A DNA stretch of 64,000 nt from Pomphorhynchus laevis. Taxonomy: Eukaryota > Acanthocephala > Palaeacanthocephala > Echinorhynchida > Pomphorhynchidae. Shown in pieces: positions 53,107 to 63,515 of this stretch. The DNA lies in the NCBI GenBank assembly GCA_012934845.2, contig WNNJ02001167.1, forward strand, positions 1 to 64,000. The letters run 5' to 3'. The position numbers were made by a program, and so were the translations under genes. Under the pieces are notes generated by a model. That model ran no database searches. It had not been told where the DNA came from and saw only the letters and a list, made by a program, of their open reading frames with translations. Each line of letters begins with the position of its first letter. The stretch's first letter is position 1.

Positions 53107-53168
53107 TGTTTTCTAAAACAAAAAACTCAATAGCGATAAATTGTATTTTATTAACCCAATATTTTAAG
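53107..53168 (+). promoter_or_regulatory. Intercistronic spacer, candidate trans-splice acceptor
   Basis: 62 bp between the ZMAT2 stop and the UQCC5 start. It ends with a U-rich stretch and AG directly before the ATG (ATATTTTAAG then ATG). There is no room for an ordinary promoter and 3' UTR pair. Confidence 0.4.
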
Positions 53169-53473
53169 ATGTTTAATAAACTCTACTACAATATCAAACT
53201 CGCGTTCTTTGTTGCAAATCGCTCATTTCCTGGCGATTCTATACTTGGTAGCTACAAATTCGTGCCGGTTTACTTTTTTATCGGTGCCATGGCTGAATTG
53301 TGGTTGATAAAATTTAAAGTCGGTGACATATCCTTCTGTAAGTTCTCTTTGGTTTAAAATTTAACTTTTTTTCTACATTAAAAGATGATGTTTATCAGAA
53401 ATCAAGAGCGAGAAAGGAAGTTCAGCTAATGAAAAATTCAAATCCAATTCAGTTTGACAGATATCGATTTTAA
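53169..53473 (+). CDS. UQCC5: Complex III assembly factor UQCC5 (SMIM4)
   Basis: Exons 53169-53337 and 53385-53473 (47-bp intron with GTAAGT) give 85 codons. GSYKFVPVYFFIGAMAELWL, then IKFKVGDISF and, across the splice, YDVYQKSRARKEVQ match the human SMIM4 pattern GIYRFLPFFF, MIKVRVG, FYDVYRRKASERQ. It is a single-pass mitochondrial inner-membrane protein needed for cytochrome b and complex III assembly. The frame is also open upstream to an ATG at 53106 that overlaps the ZMAT2 stop (TGATG); I prefer 53169 because relatives start at the corresponding MF and an AG immediately precedes it. Confidence 0.88.
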
Positions 53474-54117
53474 AATGACCGAAATGATTTATTGCCGTTG
53501 TTTTGATATTTATATAAATTGATTGAAATGAATTGTTTTTAATTGTAAATGGATAATCAAAGCATAATACTTATGACATTCATTTATTTTCTTTAAGGAA
53601 TCATTTCTTATTTACTTGAGTAAATAAGGAATCATATATTCTTACAAAGTAAGAATAACAAAAACAAAAGACATAAGGAAACAAAAAGAATTGAAGTTCC
53701 ATTTTTTGATAGCAAAATATTCATTAAAAACCGGACTGCTATGCAAACTTGTTAAATTGTTTACTTTTTAATCATAAATTATTATGATTAATAATAATAA
53801 TTAAAAATTTTGAGATATTTGCTTCAGAGGAATTACGATAGAAATGTGAGAATAGATTAAATTTATTAATTCTTAAATTTTTCACTCTTCAATGATAAAT
53901 TTGCAAGTTATAAATTTGTAATTTATTAATTAATTCTATTAATATTTAATAATTTATCATGTATTTATGTCATGTATTTATGTTGATTTAAATCGAAAAT
54001 ATTCTGTTGCTAATACATTGCTGCCAATATTTTTTGGTTTTGTGATTTTTAAGATATCCTGCCGTCCTGTACTTTCAGATATCGATCTAAAATGCCATTT
54101 TTATTGTGTAATCAGTA
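53474..54117. other. AT-rich intergenic with two small hairpins
   Basis: CTTATTTACT/AGTAAATAAG (about 53606-53627), flanked by GGAATCAT on both sides, and TATTCTTAC-AAA-GTAAGAATA (53637-53657). No ORF recognised. Confidence 0.6.
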
Positions 54118-54615
54118 ATTTAAAATGTAGATCTGACGTCTAGATCGATATCTATATCTAATTTAATATTATTTACAAATAATATATATTTTTTTAATTA
54201 TCAGAAAAAGTCAGAAATTATCTATTAAAGTTTTTTGCACTTTATTTAATGTATCAATTCCATTCGATTGATAAACGTTTTATTTTTCTAAATATGAAAT
54301 ATGAATTTTTTTATACAAGTTATTCAAATACGAATTTTTTTAAAAATTACGAATTTTTTAGTTTAAAATGTAGATCTGACGTCTAGATCAATAGCATATT
54401 TTAAATATTTTTTTAAAATAATATATATTTTTTAATTATCACAAAAAGTCAGAAATTATCTATTAAAGTTTTTTGCACTTTATGTGTATTAATTCAATTC
54501 GATTGATGAACGTTTTATTTTTCTAAATAAACATTATTTAAATATGAAATATGAATTTTTTTATACAAGTTATTCAAATACGAATTTTTTTAAAAATTAC
54601 GGATTTATTAGTTTA
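54118..54615. repeat. About 242-bp tandem duplication
   Basis: Two adjacent copies that start at AAAATGTAGATCTGACGTCT (54122 and 54364) and end in TTTTTTTAAAAATTACG before TTTAGTTTAAAAT. They contain AAAAAGTCAGAAATTATCTA, GTTTTTTGCACTTTAT and ATACAAGTTATTCAAATACG in the same order. A few small indels separate them. The second copy runs into Naiad sequence. Confidence 0.9.
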
Positions 54616-54639
54616 AAATTTAATTAGCCAAATCAAAAT

Positions 54640-54903
54640 TTAATAATTATAAGATTTTATATAATTTATTTTTATATCAAGTAAAAAAAATAAAAAATTA
54701 AAATTTAAAGTAAAAATCAATTTTTATGAATTGACTAATAAATAACAGACGATGCATAGGAATAATGATTAGAGGTCATCAGGAGGAACTGCTATGCTAT
54801 CAGGTTTCTGGTCCCTGTTCCTCGACCTAACATGGCACCGAGGACGAACACGTGCCAACAACGTATTTCCTCTGATCAAATTCGATTTTCTAGTTAAAAT
54901 TTA
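54640..54903 (-). repeat. Naiad terminal unit F-1, upstream of an endonuclease piece
   Basis: Reverse complement of the 9010-9386 unit: GAATTGACTAATAAATAACA (54728), AGAGGTCATCAGGAGGAACT, GCTATGCTATCAGGTTTC and CCTCTGATCAAATTC. So this unit is inverted relative to the ORF that follows it. Confidence 0.85.
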
Positions 54904-55500
54904 GATCTTTTAAATGTAACAGAGAAAATTGTATAGTTTGTGATGTTATAAATAATAATTGTATCGTAAGTAATACGACAAACAAATGTTTTTCATTAAA
55001 TATTAATAATAACTGTAACTGCAATACCGCAGGTGTGGTGTATCTAATACAATGTACATGTGGATTGCAATATATAGGAAAAACATATCAAATGTTAAAA
55101 ACTAGGTTTAGGCAACACATATATAATATACAGCATAATAGTCAAACTATATTTCATAAACATATGAGATTAATAGGACATGATATTAAAAACTGTAAAT
55201 TATTTATTTTAGAACATATTATCGAAGAAAACATTTCAATATTAAATCAAAAACTATTAGAAAAAGAAGATTTTTGGATTAAAACTCCTAATTCCATGTA
55301 CCCATTAGAATTGGATGACGTGGTACAAGGAATTGGCAGAAGTAGTATAATACATAATAAACAACTATATTATAATAATCCAGTTAAACGCAAACCAAGA
55401 AGTCATGGTGATAAAAGGAATAGGAAAAATAGAGTTAAAAATATTGAAAAAGATATGTATATAAATGAACAATTAGAAATATTAATTTTATATAATTTAT
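54904..55500 (+). pseudogene. Naiad endonuclease segment
   Basis: Nearly identical to 6347-6930. GIY-YIG is intact (VVYLIQCTCGLQYIGKT, RFRQH, HKHMRLIGHD). It is cut after NEQLEIL, where Naiad terminal sequence begins. Similarity starts at TTAGATC, exactly at the acceptor-like AG described for the whole copy. The linker and reverse transcriptase are missing. Confidence 0.9.
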
Positions 55501-56327
55501 TTTTATATCAAGTAAAAAAAAATAAAAAATAAAAATTTAAAGTAAAAATCAATTTTTATGGATTGACTAATAAATAACAGATGTTGTATCAGAATAAGAA
55601 TTTGAAGTCATAAGAAGGAACTGCTATGCTATCAGGTGTCGGCCGTTATTTCTAGACCCAATATAGCAGCGGGGTCAAATACATGCAAATGTCGTATTTC
55701 CAAAGTTAAAATTAAGATTTTTATAATTTATATCAAGTTAAAATAAAAAATAGAAATTTCAAATTAAGGTCAATTCTTATGAATTAACTAATAAATAGCA
55801 GACGATATATCAGAATAAGGATTAGAGGTCACCAGAAGGAATTGCTTTGCTATTAGGTGTCCGCTTTCTATTTCTCGACCCAACATAGCAGCATGGCCAA
55901 ACACGTGCTAATGACGTACTTATTCTGTTTAAATTTGATTATCTAGTATTATATTCTAATACAAAGTATATTATTTATCCATCCATAAAAGGAAAGGACT
56001 TCAGAAAACTAGAAATTAAAACATAATATAAAATAGTTAAAAATATATTTTTTATTTGCTTAATTACAAATTATAAGCGTTTTTCTGATTATTTATAAAT
56101 TTTCTATTTTCTATTTCTAATAAATAACTATTAGTTATTTTTAGTTATTAACTAAATAGATATTAGTCAAATTTTATGAATTGACTAATAAATAACAGAC
56201 CATGTATCGGAATTAGGAATAGAGATCATCAGGAGGAATTGCTATGCTATCAGGTTTTTTTATTTATAAATAAAAAATAAGAATGCTAAATAAAATTTTA
56301 ATAATTAAAAAATAATAATTAAATAAA
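55501..56327 (-). repeat. Naiad terminal units F-2, F-3, F-4 in tandem
   Basis: Three inverted terminal units in succession: 55545-55715, 55785-55990 and 56170-56265, each with (G/A)ATTGACTAATAAATAACAG or near variant, GAACTGCTATGCTATCAGGT or GAATTGC variant, and (the first two) AACATAGCAGC-type arms. Lengths and substitutions differ, so they are separate copies and not one recent array. Confidence 0.85.
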
Positions 56328-57345
56328 AAGGGTATAAAGGTTGAATTAGATAATAAAACTATATTATATTGGAATCCAAAATTACATAAAAATCCAATAA
56401 AACCTAGGTTCATATGTAGTGCGTTTAAATGTACATTAAAACTACTTTCTGTAGTTTCTACAAAAGAATTCTTTCTACAAAAGAATTTTTAGAACACACC
56501 AAAGGAATAAATTTTCAAAATATAAATACATACGATTTTAGTACGCTTTATACAAATCTAAATTTAGTAGATATTAAAGAAGCGTTAGTAAAGTTAATTA
56601 ATCTTATATTCGGAAAAAGATATACATATATATGTTATAATAATTATAACGCCTATCTAACAAAAATTAAACCATCAAATAAATATAAATATATGGATAA
56701 AATTGAATTAATAGAATCCTTAAATATTTTGATAAATCAAAATTATTTAAAAGTAGGGACATCTATATTTAGACAAGTAAAAGGTGTTCCAACGGGTGGT
56801 AATAGTAGCCCAATTATAGCTGACTTGTTTTTAAGCTTTATAGAATATGAATTTGTTCATAACTGTGTAAAAACTAAATCTAAACAATATAAATATATGA
56901 AATATATGTTTCGATACATTGATGATATATGTGTATTTAATTCTAATAATTTTTATTCAATTAGTGAGCACATTTATCCAGAAAGCCTTATTCATAACAA
57001 AACCAATACTAATGATAAAGAAGGTGTATATCTAGATATGAACATTAAACTAACATTAATTAAAACTACTTTTAATTTATATCGTAAAGATGACATATTT
57101 AAATTTACAAGAAACATATTTTTGCATGAGCATTCATGCATACCATATAATATAAAATATAATACATTAAATAATGAAATTTTAAGAATTGCAACAATAT
57201 GTAATGATATTGGCTTTCTTCAAAATCATTTAAATAATTTAATAGATACATATTTTAAACTAGGTTACTATAAAAATAACATCAAGCAGAAAATAGTAAA
57301 ATATATAAATCAACACAATAATATTAAAATAAATTTAAACTCTTA
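56328..57345 (+). pseudogene. Naiad reverse transcriptase segment
   Basis: Matches 7876-8980 at high identity with a deletion between LKLLSV and STKEFLEHT. Motif A TYDFSTLYTN, motif B KGVPTGGNSSP (Met to Thr), motif C RYIDDICVF and the C-terminus are present. The endonuclease is absent here and lies 0.8 kb upstream, separated by terminal units. Confidence 0.9.
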
Positions 57346-58260
57346 AACGGAAAATCTTTATAAATTCATTATTTAAAAACATGATTTGTATCAGAAGAAA
57401 TACGTCATTAGCACGTTTGGCCACGCTATAAATATAAAATCGAACAGAAAATGGTTAAATATATAAAAACTTTTTATTGATGGATAATAAATAATATACT
57501 TTACTAATACTTAATAAACGTATATTATACTAATAAAATTTCGTCAGCGGAAATAGGTCATTAGCACGTATTTAAAATATACAAAATATGTCAAAAATTA
57601 AATATAATATATGTATTTAATAAAAATATGTTTATATTAAATATAATATATGTTAAATATATTATAAAATGCCATCAAACAGAAAATAGTAAAATATATA
57701 AATCAACACAATAATATAAAGAATAAATTTAAACTCTTAAGTGGCAAATTTTTATGGATAATAAATAATATACTTTGTATTAGAATAAGATACTAGATAA
57801 ACAAACTTTATCAGAGGAGAAAGGTTATTAGCATACATTTGACACAACTGCTATGCTGTGTGTAGGAATAGGGGCTGGAACTTTATATAGTTTCAGCCGC
57901 TATTCTATGAACTGCTATTTTTGCATAGCAATTCCTCCTGATGATCTCTGTTCCTAATTCTGATACATCGTTTGTTATTTATTAGTCAATTCATATTTAT
58001 TAGTCAATTCATATTTATTAGTCAATTCATATTTATTAGTCAACTCATGCTGCTATGTTGGGCCGAGAAATAGTAAGCGAATACCTAATAGCAAAAGCAG
58101 TTCCTTCTGATGACCTATAATCCTTATTCTGATATATCGTCTGCTATTTATTAGTTAATTCATAAGAATTGACCTTAATTTGTAATTTAACATTTTTTAT
58201 TTTAACTTGGTATAAATTATATAAAATCTTATAACAATTATTTATTTTTTAATTATTTAT
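57346..58260 (+). repeat. Nested Naiad 3' ends and R units
   Basis: At least three staggered copies of the ORF end plus 3' leader (57346-57420; 57437-57580; 57668-57800), each starting with an ATCAAACAGAAAATAGTAAA-like sequence. Then follow two R units, 57800-57990 (with an extra imperfect hairpin at 57873-57917) and 58045-58250. Between them TTTATTAGTCAATTCATA occurs four times in tandem (57978-58050). Confidence 0.82.
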
Positions 58261-58261
58261 A

Positions 58262-58461
58262 ATTAAATCAGCTAACTGAGTCTACGTATTGTTATATAAT
58301 TATAAAATAAACAAAACATAATAATGCTAAATCAAAATTTAATAATTAAATAATAAAATTAATAATTGTTTTTAGATTTTCTATAATTTAAATCAAGTTA
58401 AAATAAAAAATTGAAATTTAAAATAAACGTCATTTTTATGAATTGACTAATAAATAACAGA
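58262..58461 (-). repeat. Naiad terminal unit F-5, truncated
   Basis: AAATCAGCTAACTGAGTCTA (58263) to AATAACAGAC, the reverse complement of 9190-9386. It stops where the LINE-B fragment begins. Confidence 0.88.
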
Positions 58462-58690
58462 CCGCAATCGTTCGTCCCCTCCTTAAGAAACAATCGCTCG
58501 GCCCTCCCTTCCTTCTAGCTATCGCCCCATTTTACTACTGCCTACTCTTTCTAAGCTCTTAGAACGCTTCATCTTAATACAGATCAACGCTTATCTCTCC
58601 TCATCCAATCTGTACCCTCCTTTCCAATCCGCTTTCCGCTCTAATCACTCCACAGAAATCGCATGCATAAAAGTGTACAACGACTTACTT
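58462..58690 (+). pseudogene. LINE-B internal fragment captured in Naiad termini
   Basis: CCGCAATCGTTCGTCCCCTC to GTGTACAACGACTTACT matches LINE-B at about 12598-12825 (region before motif A), with no LINE-B 3' end and no tail. It is flanked by about 65-bp direct repeats of Naiad terminal sequence (58396-58461 and 58693-58759). Confidence 0.88.
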
Positions 58691-58925
58691 TTTGTTAAAA
58701 TAAAAAATTAAAATTTAAAATAAAAGTCATTTTTATGAATTGACTAATAAATAAGAGACGTTGTATTAGAATAAGAATTAAAAGTCATCAGGAGGAACTG
58801 CTATGCTATCAGGTTTCGACCCCTAACTCCTCTACCCAACATAGCAGCGGGGCCAAATACATGCTAATGATGTATTTCCTCTGATAAAACTATCTAGTAT
58901 CTTATTCTAATACAAAGTATATTAT
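58691..58925 (-). repeat. Naiad terminal unit F-6
   Basis: A full inverted unit: GAATTGACTAATAAATAAGA, GAGGAACTGCTATGCTATCA, TTTCGACCCC, CCAACATAGCAGCGGGGCC, ATTTCCTCTGAT, and the AATACAAAGTATATT end. The stem pair is kept with a G-U change relative to 9.0 kb. Confidence 0.88.
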
Positions 58926-59160
58926 CAATTCATAATTGTTTTCGCTTAATAGTTTAAATAAATTTTTGATAATATTTTGTGATTTGTATATTGAAAATTT
59001 AATATTTTAATATTTTGTTGATGTATAATTCTACATTATAAGGAAAAAAAATCAAACTTGCTTAAAAATAGGCCGAAAAATGATAATGTCGTATCAATAA
59101 TGCATAGTCTTAATATTTCTGGCAGGTTATATATTTATATAAAGTTAAAATTTCAAATAA
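58926..59160. other. AT-rich spacer inside the Naiad cluster
   Basis: Nothing recognised. Confidence 0.4.
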
Positions 59161-59945
59161 AAGTCAATTGTTCTGAATTGAATAATAAATAATGGACTAT
59201 GTATAAGAATAAGGATTAGAGGTCATAAAGATGAACTGCTACATTATCATGTTTCTGCCCCTATTCCTCGACACACCATAAAATCGGGGCCAAATACATG
59301 CTAATGACTTATTTCCTCTGATGAAATTTGATTACCTAGTATATTATTACACAGTATTTGATTATATAGTATCTTATTTTAATACAAAGTATATTATTTA
59401 TTATCCATCCATAAAAAGTTTCCGCTAATAATTTTAAATTTATTTTTAATATTATTGTTTCGATTTATATACTTTACTAATTTCTGTTTGATGGTATTTT
59501 TATAATAACCTAGTTTAAAATATGTATATATTAGATTATTTAAATTATTTAGAAGAAAACCAATATCGTTACAAATTGTTGCAATTCTTAAAATTTCATT
59601 ATTTAATGTATTATATTTTATATTATATGGTATGCATGAATGCTCATGCAAAAATATGTTTCTTGTAAATTTAAATATGTCATCTTTACGATATAAATTA
59701 AAAGTAGTTTTAGTTAATGTTAATTTAATGTTCATATCTAGATATACACCTTTTTTTATTAACTTAAATTTTAAAAAATATTTTTTGCATGAATGCTCAT
59801 GCAAAAAATATGTTGTATGTTTCTTGAATAAGTAACCTTGTTTAAAATATGCATTTATTAAATTATTTAAATGATTTTGAAGAAAGCCAATATCATTACA
59901 TATATATTGCAATTCTTAAAATTTTATTATTTAATGTATTTCTTA
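59161..59945 (-). pseudogene. Naiad 3' part on the minus strand, with internal rearrangement
   Basis: Minus-strand ORF 59394-59912. The reverse transcriptase C-terminal region (GVYLDMNIKLTLTKTTFNLY to FLWMDNK) is preceded by a second copy of the downstream stretch CNDIGFLQNHLNNLI, with the two joined around a perfect 15-bp hairpin (59778-59811) grown from the natural HEHSC codons. A terminal unit (59161-59400) follows the ORF in the normal order for a minus copy. Confidence 0.88.
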
Positions 59946-62500
59946 TAAAATACAACTCTCATTCAACTCTCCTTCTGGATTAATCAATTTATATGAGTTG
60001 TGTATATCAGGATTGTCTATGCGCTCCCGTAAACATGCTACGTTGCCCCTCTAAATTGCGGGGCTGATCCTCCGCATTAGAATGAAAAAGGCGCGTGCAT
60101 TCCCGGTTCGTCTAACCAAACGCCGACCGAGTTCCTGTAGAAAGTTAAAAGAATCGGGACCCACCACTCCTAGTGTCTTGATGACTATCAGGGTAAGCAT
60201 GTGTTGGCGAGGGTCAAATCCACATATTTTCGGTATTTTCGGGTTTCTGCCTCTGCAACAATTCCAGCCAAATGATCCGCCAAGTGTTGGTTGCTTTGAG
60301 CCAGTAAAGTCTTAGGCGATGCACAATCTGTTTTTAAGTGACGAGGGTACCGCCGTCTGGTCGCTTGCCATCGGTCCTCTACACACCCATGGTTTTAAGA
60401 CGGGATGGTATATCTGCAGGCATGAAACTTCTCCGAATATTACCGCTGACCTCTACGTGACGGGCATGTCGGCTTGGGGATTATCGGCAATCTAGACCGT
60501 GAGAAGCCGCGCTGTTGCAAACGACTATACACTTACAATGAAATGGCCGGTAGAAGTCGACACAGAATCTTAGAGCAACCGCTGCGGTGGTAGAAAATTG
60601 TCTAACCTCGTTTCTATTGCGTATATGGGCAGTGCTCGAAGAAAATCGCCAGAGTGCTTTGTGGCAATGGCCAATAACTGAGCTTTCGATTTCGCCGATG
60701 ACACCCTATTCAACAATAATCGGAAATATGCTGTATGTATTGGCCTGGACCACTTTTTCTGAGATATTAATTCCAGTGGAAGATCAGGCCCGTACAAGGA
60801 CATTCATTCCTATAGGGCAGCTGAGAAAAGATCCGGACTGAGTATTTTTTAGCAGGTCGTTCGTGGATGCGGCGAAAGCACAGTATGATGGAATCGCGAC
60901 GTCTTGAGCTCCCACTTGTGAAATCAAGGCCGCCTACGTCGATCATTAGCGTTGCCTTGCGCTTTCTTCTTCGCCTAGATCAGGCTCAGAGTCGAGGAAA
61001 AAAGTACCTTCAGCCTGTCGTCGTAAGATTCGATTAGCGGGCTACGGAAACACGGCGAAGTTAATAACATGTATTGAATCTTGGAGTGGGGGTTACTGAT
61101 CGTCTCAGTAAAAAAATTGCGTCGTGCTTATCAAGCCTACCCAATCAACTGCCGGATAGCTTGAAAGGCAAGAAGTTTTTTTTATAAAGCGGCATATAGA
61201 GATTCATCACATCCGATGGGTGCACCAAATAATTCCGCGTCACAGAATTTCACAACTTTGGCGGTTGGGAGGACAGCGCAAACCTTTTCGACTGCGAGTA
61301 GGTCGGTACCTATAATCTCGCATTTGAAGGCGTTGAGTGATAGACACATTGGATTACCTAGCCTCTCGATCATCTTTGTATCCCGGACCACATAGTATAC
61401 GTTATCGCCGAAGGAACAATAATCCAAATACCAAATGTTTACAGCTGAGGTGCAGTGAGTGGATATTGGGTTTATTGCCAAACAGAAAAGTAGTGGGCCA
61501 AGCGGATCGCCCTGCTAAACTCCCTCAATTGAGTCCACGATATCTTTTCTGAAAAATAATTGACCGAGGTTACCATAGCATGCGGAAAAGAACGGAAACA
61601 ATTTTGTGATTTTCTATCCAACGCTCTCGAGCATTACATCACGACTGAGAGTGTTGAATACGTTTGCGAAATCCAGCTCGGCGAGCACATTATTGGCACC
61701 CAATTTGTGTTGCACAAAATGTCCCCCCGCGTGAACGGCAGCCTCTGATCCATTTGACACATCGACGCCCAGTAGATGCGTGGAGACATTTCTTCCGTAA
61801 GGCTAGTAGTCGATTACCGAAAATTATAGGACGAATGCATGGGAAACATTACCGTCGAGTAATAGCTGGCAGAAACGGCATAATGCATCGACTAACGATA
61901 AACCGGCCGGGCCGCTACCCAATTGCACGAGGTCCTTTAAATAGACAAGGCTTAGACCGTCTGTTCTTCCGGCCGAAGCGTTTGGAAAAGAGCGAATAGC
62001 ATTTAGGACCAACTTGTAAGAGACGACAATTTCGGATTCACGTCTATCAGAAGAGTGTGACATTTTCGCTGGCTGCAGATCTTTTAGTTGTTTTAAGAGG
62101 CATAATCAAGTTGAACAAACTGTTCTGTGCTGCACCAAAGTTGAACAGCACCACGAACATCACCGTCCTCGATTATTTATGAAGCTCTTCGACAAAGCGA
62201 TTCGACGAGGCAATTGTCTGTAGAATTGTTCGAAAGAATCCTCGGCTTTCGAAACTTTATCACTGATTTGAGGGAAACGTTAGGATAAAGCAAGCAAGTC
62301 TCTTTGATTTTATTAGTCCTGATGAGATTTTATCTGTTGAATCTTTCGGTGGACGCAACACCGATTTAGCGAAAGTCAGCAACACAAATCAGGCATCTTC
62401 CACGAACAGATCTGAGAGAACAGTCAATGTAAGAGGGCTAGCCATCGCCGGCCTAACAGCGCGTGGAATTTTCCGGATCATCTGAATATTACTATTTATT
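59946..62500 (-). pseudogene. LINE-G copy 2
   Basis: Minus-strand order: IRKIPRAVRPAMASPL (about 62460), LNAIRSFPNASAGRTDGLSL (about 61990), QGDPLGPLLFCLAINPIS (61470-61530), NIWYLDYCSFGD where YLDD would be expected (Asp to Tyr), LSLNAFKCEIIGTD, SSAKSKAQLLAIATKHSGDF (60660-60710), RTDGKRPDGG (60349-60378), and the C-terminus RISPAIQRGNVACLRERID (about 60030-60090). The KRPDG block fits the PD part of a PD-(D/E)XK nuclease. Many stops and frame changes. Confidence 0.68.
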
Positions 62501-62946
62501 AAAATCACACCTGTGTAAGAATTACACATATGGAAGTGATCGTAAACGTTAAGTGACATACTTTGCATTCTCCTTGCTGAAGAGGAGGCCACTTTGTACA
62601 CGCTAAATGTGAGACGGTTGATTTGTTCGTCATCGTATTTGATTTGTCTTGATGATAATTCGAGGTGTTAGTCGTTGAGCTAGATTATTGTAAATACATA
62701 AGATGATGACAACTCTAACCACAGCGTACACGGTAAACGATAAACGAAGAAAGTTCGAATCGATAACGTGATTGCGCGACCGCTCGGACAGTTCGATTCC
62801 ATTTGGTTCGGACATTGGAGTTGATAATTGATTGTAATCAGTTAAATTGTATAGAGCGGATTTGTGTTCTTGTCGTGAAATTAGACTTTAATCAGTTAAT
62901 TGTTATTATTGTGATAATTGTAAAATTTGATAATTGCCACTTTCAG
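62501..62946. other. Unassigned sequence
   Basis: No firm gene. It may be 5' flanking or intronic sequence for the exon that follows, since TTTCAG lies at 62941-62946. Confidence 0.35.
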
Positions 62947-63069
62947 TTTTTACCCTACATTTTGGGTGTACTGTTGACTATTATATTCGCTGGAACTGTG
63001 TGGTCATTTCCTTTGTCCAGTAGACGCCTGTACAGTTCAAAACTTTTCAGTTTGTACAGAGAATTGTAA
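62947..63069 (+). CDS. Possible last exon of an unidentified membrane protein
   Basis: After a clear TTTCAG, 40 codons read FLPYILGVLLTIIFAGTVWS (one membrane segment), then FPLSSRRLYSSKLFSLYREL and TAA. The frame is also open upstream. Residue composition is unlike the retroelements. No family recognised. Confidence 0.35.
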   Translation, partial: FLPYILGVLLTIIFAGTVWSFPLSSRRLYSSKLFSLYREL

Positions 63070-63073
63070 ATCA

Positions 63074-63205
63074 ATGGAGCCGCTATTTTGGGAACAGATT
63101 GTCAGGTTTACATTTGAATTAGTCAAACGACGTTTTATTTTGAATTTAGATAGCTTTTTGTTATTTTATTTAAAACTGCCCTTAATTCGTCATTTAAAAT
63201 TTTAA
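63074..63205 (+). CDS. Tiny ORF four bases after the previous stop
   Basis: MEPLFWEQIVRFTFELVKRR, FILNLDSFLLFYLKLPLIRH, LKF: 43 codons with an amphipathic, basic and aromatic character. The tight spacing repeats what is seen at ZMAT2-UQCC5, but the ORF is short and may be chance. Confidence 0.2.
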   Translation: MEPLFWEQIVRFTFELVKRRFILNLDSFLLFYLKLPLIRHLKF

Positions 63206-63239
63206 AAGCTTATTAACTGAAAATATTCAATAGTTTTGT

Positions 63240-63515
63240 TGGTTTGTCTTGATGGTCTCTATTCCTTATTCTGATACAAATAAAAATTATTTTCATATTT
63301 TCAATTCATTAAAATTGATTCTTATTTGAAATTTTATATTTTCACTCGATAACAATTATATAACAATTATTTAACAATCAAGATGTTATTATATAACATC
63401 TTGTATAACAAATTATTTATTATAATTATTTATTATTTATTATTTAATTATTTTATTTATCATTTTTTTTAATTTATAAATAATATAAAATACGTAGACT
63501 CAGTTATCTGATTAA
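63240..63515 (+). repeat. Naiad R-unit remnant
   Basis: GGTCTCTATTCCTTATTCTGATAC, TTCAATTCATTAAAATTGAT and ACGTAGACTCAGTTATCTGATTA keep the order of the 9.1-9.39 kb unit with deletions. An 11-bp perfect hairpin (arms 63379-63389 and 63393-63403) lies inside. Confidence 0.7.

Noticed and set aside
53175-53180. AATAAA as the ZMAT2 polyadenylation signal
   Set aside because: It lies within the UQCC5 coding sequence two codons after the start, so a functional signal here is doubtful.
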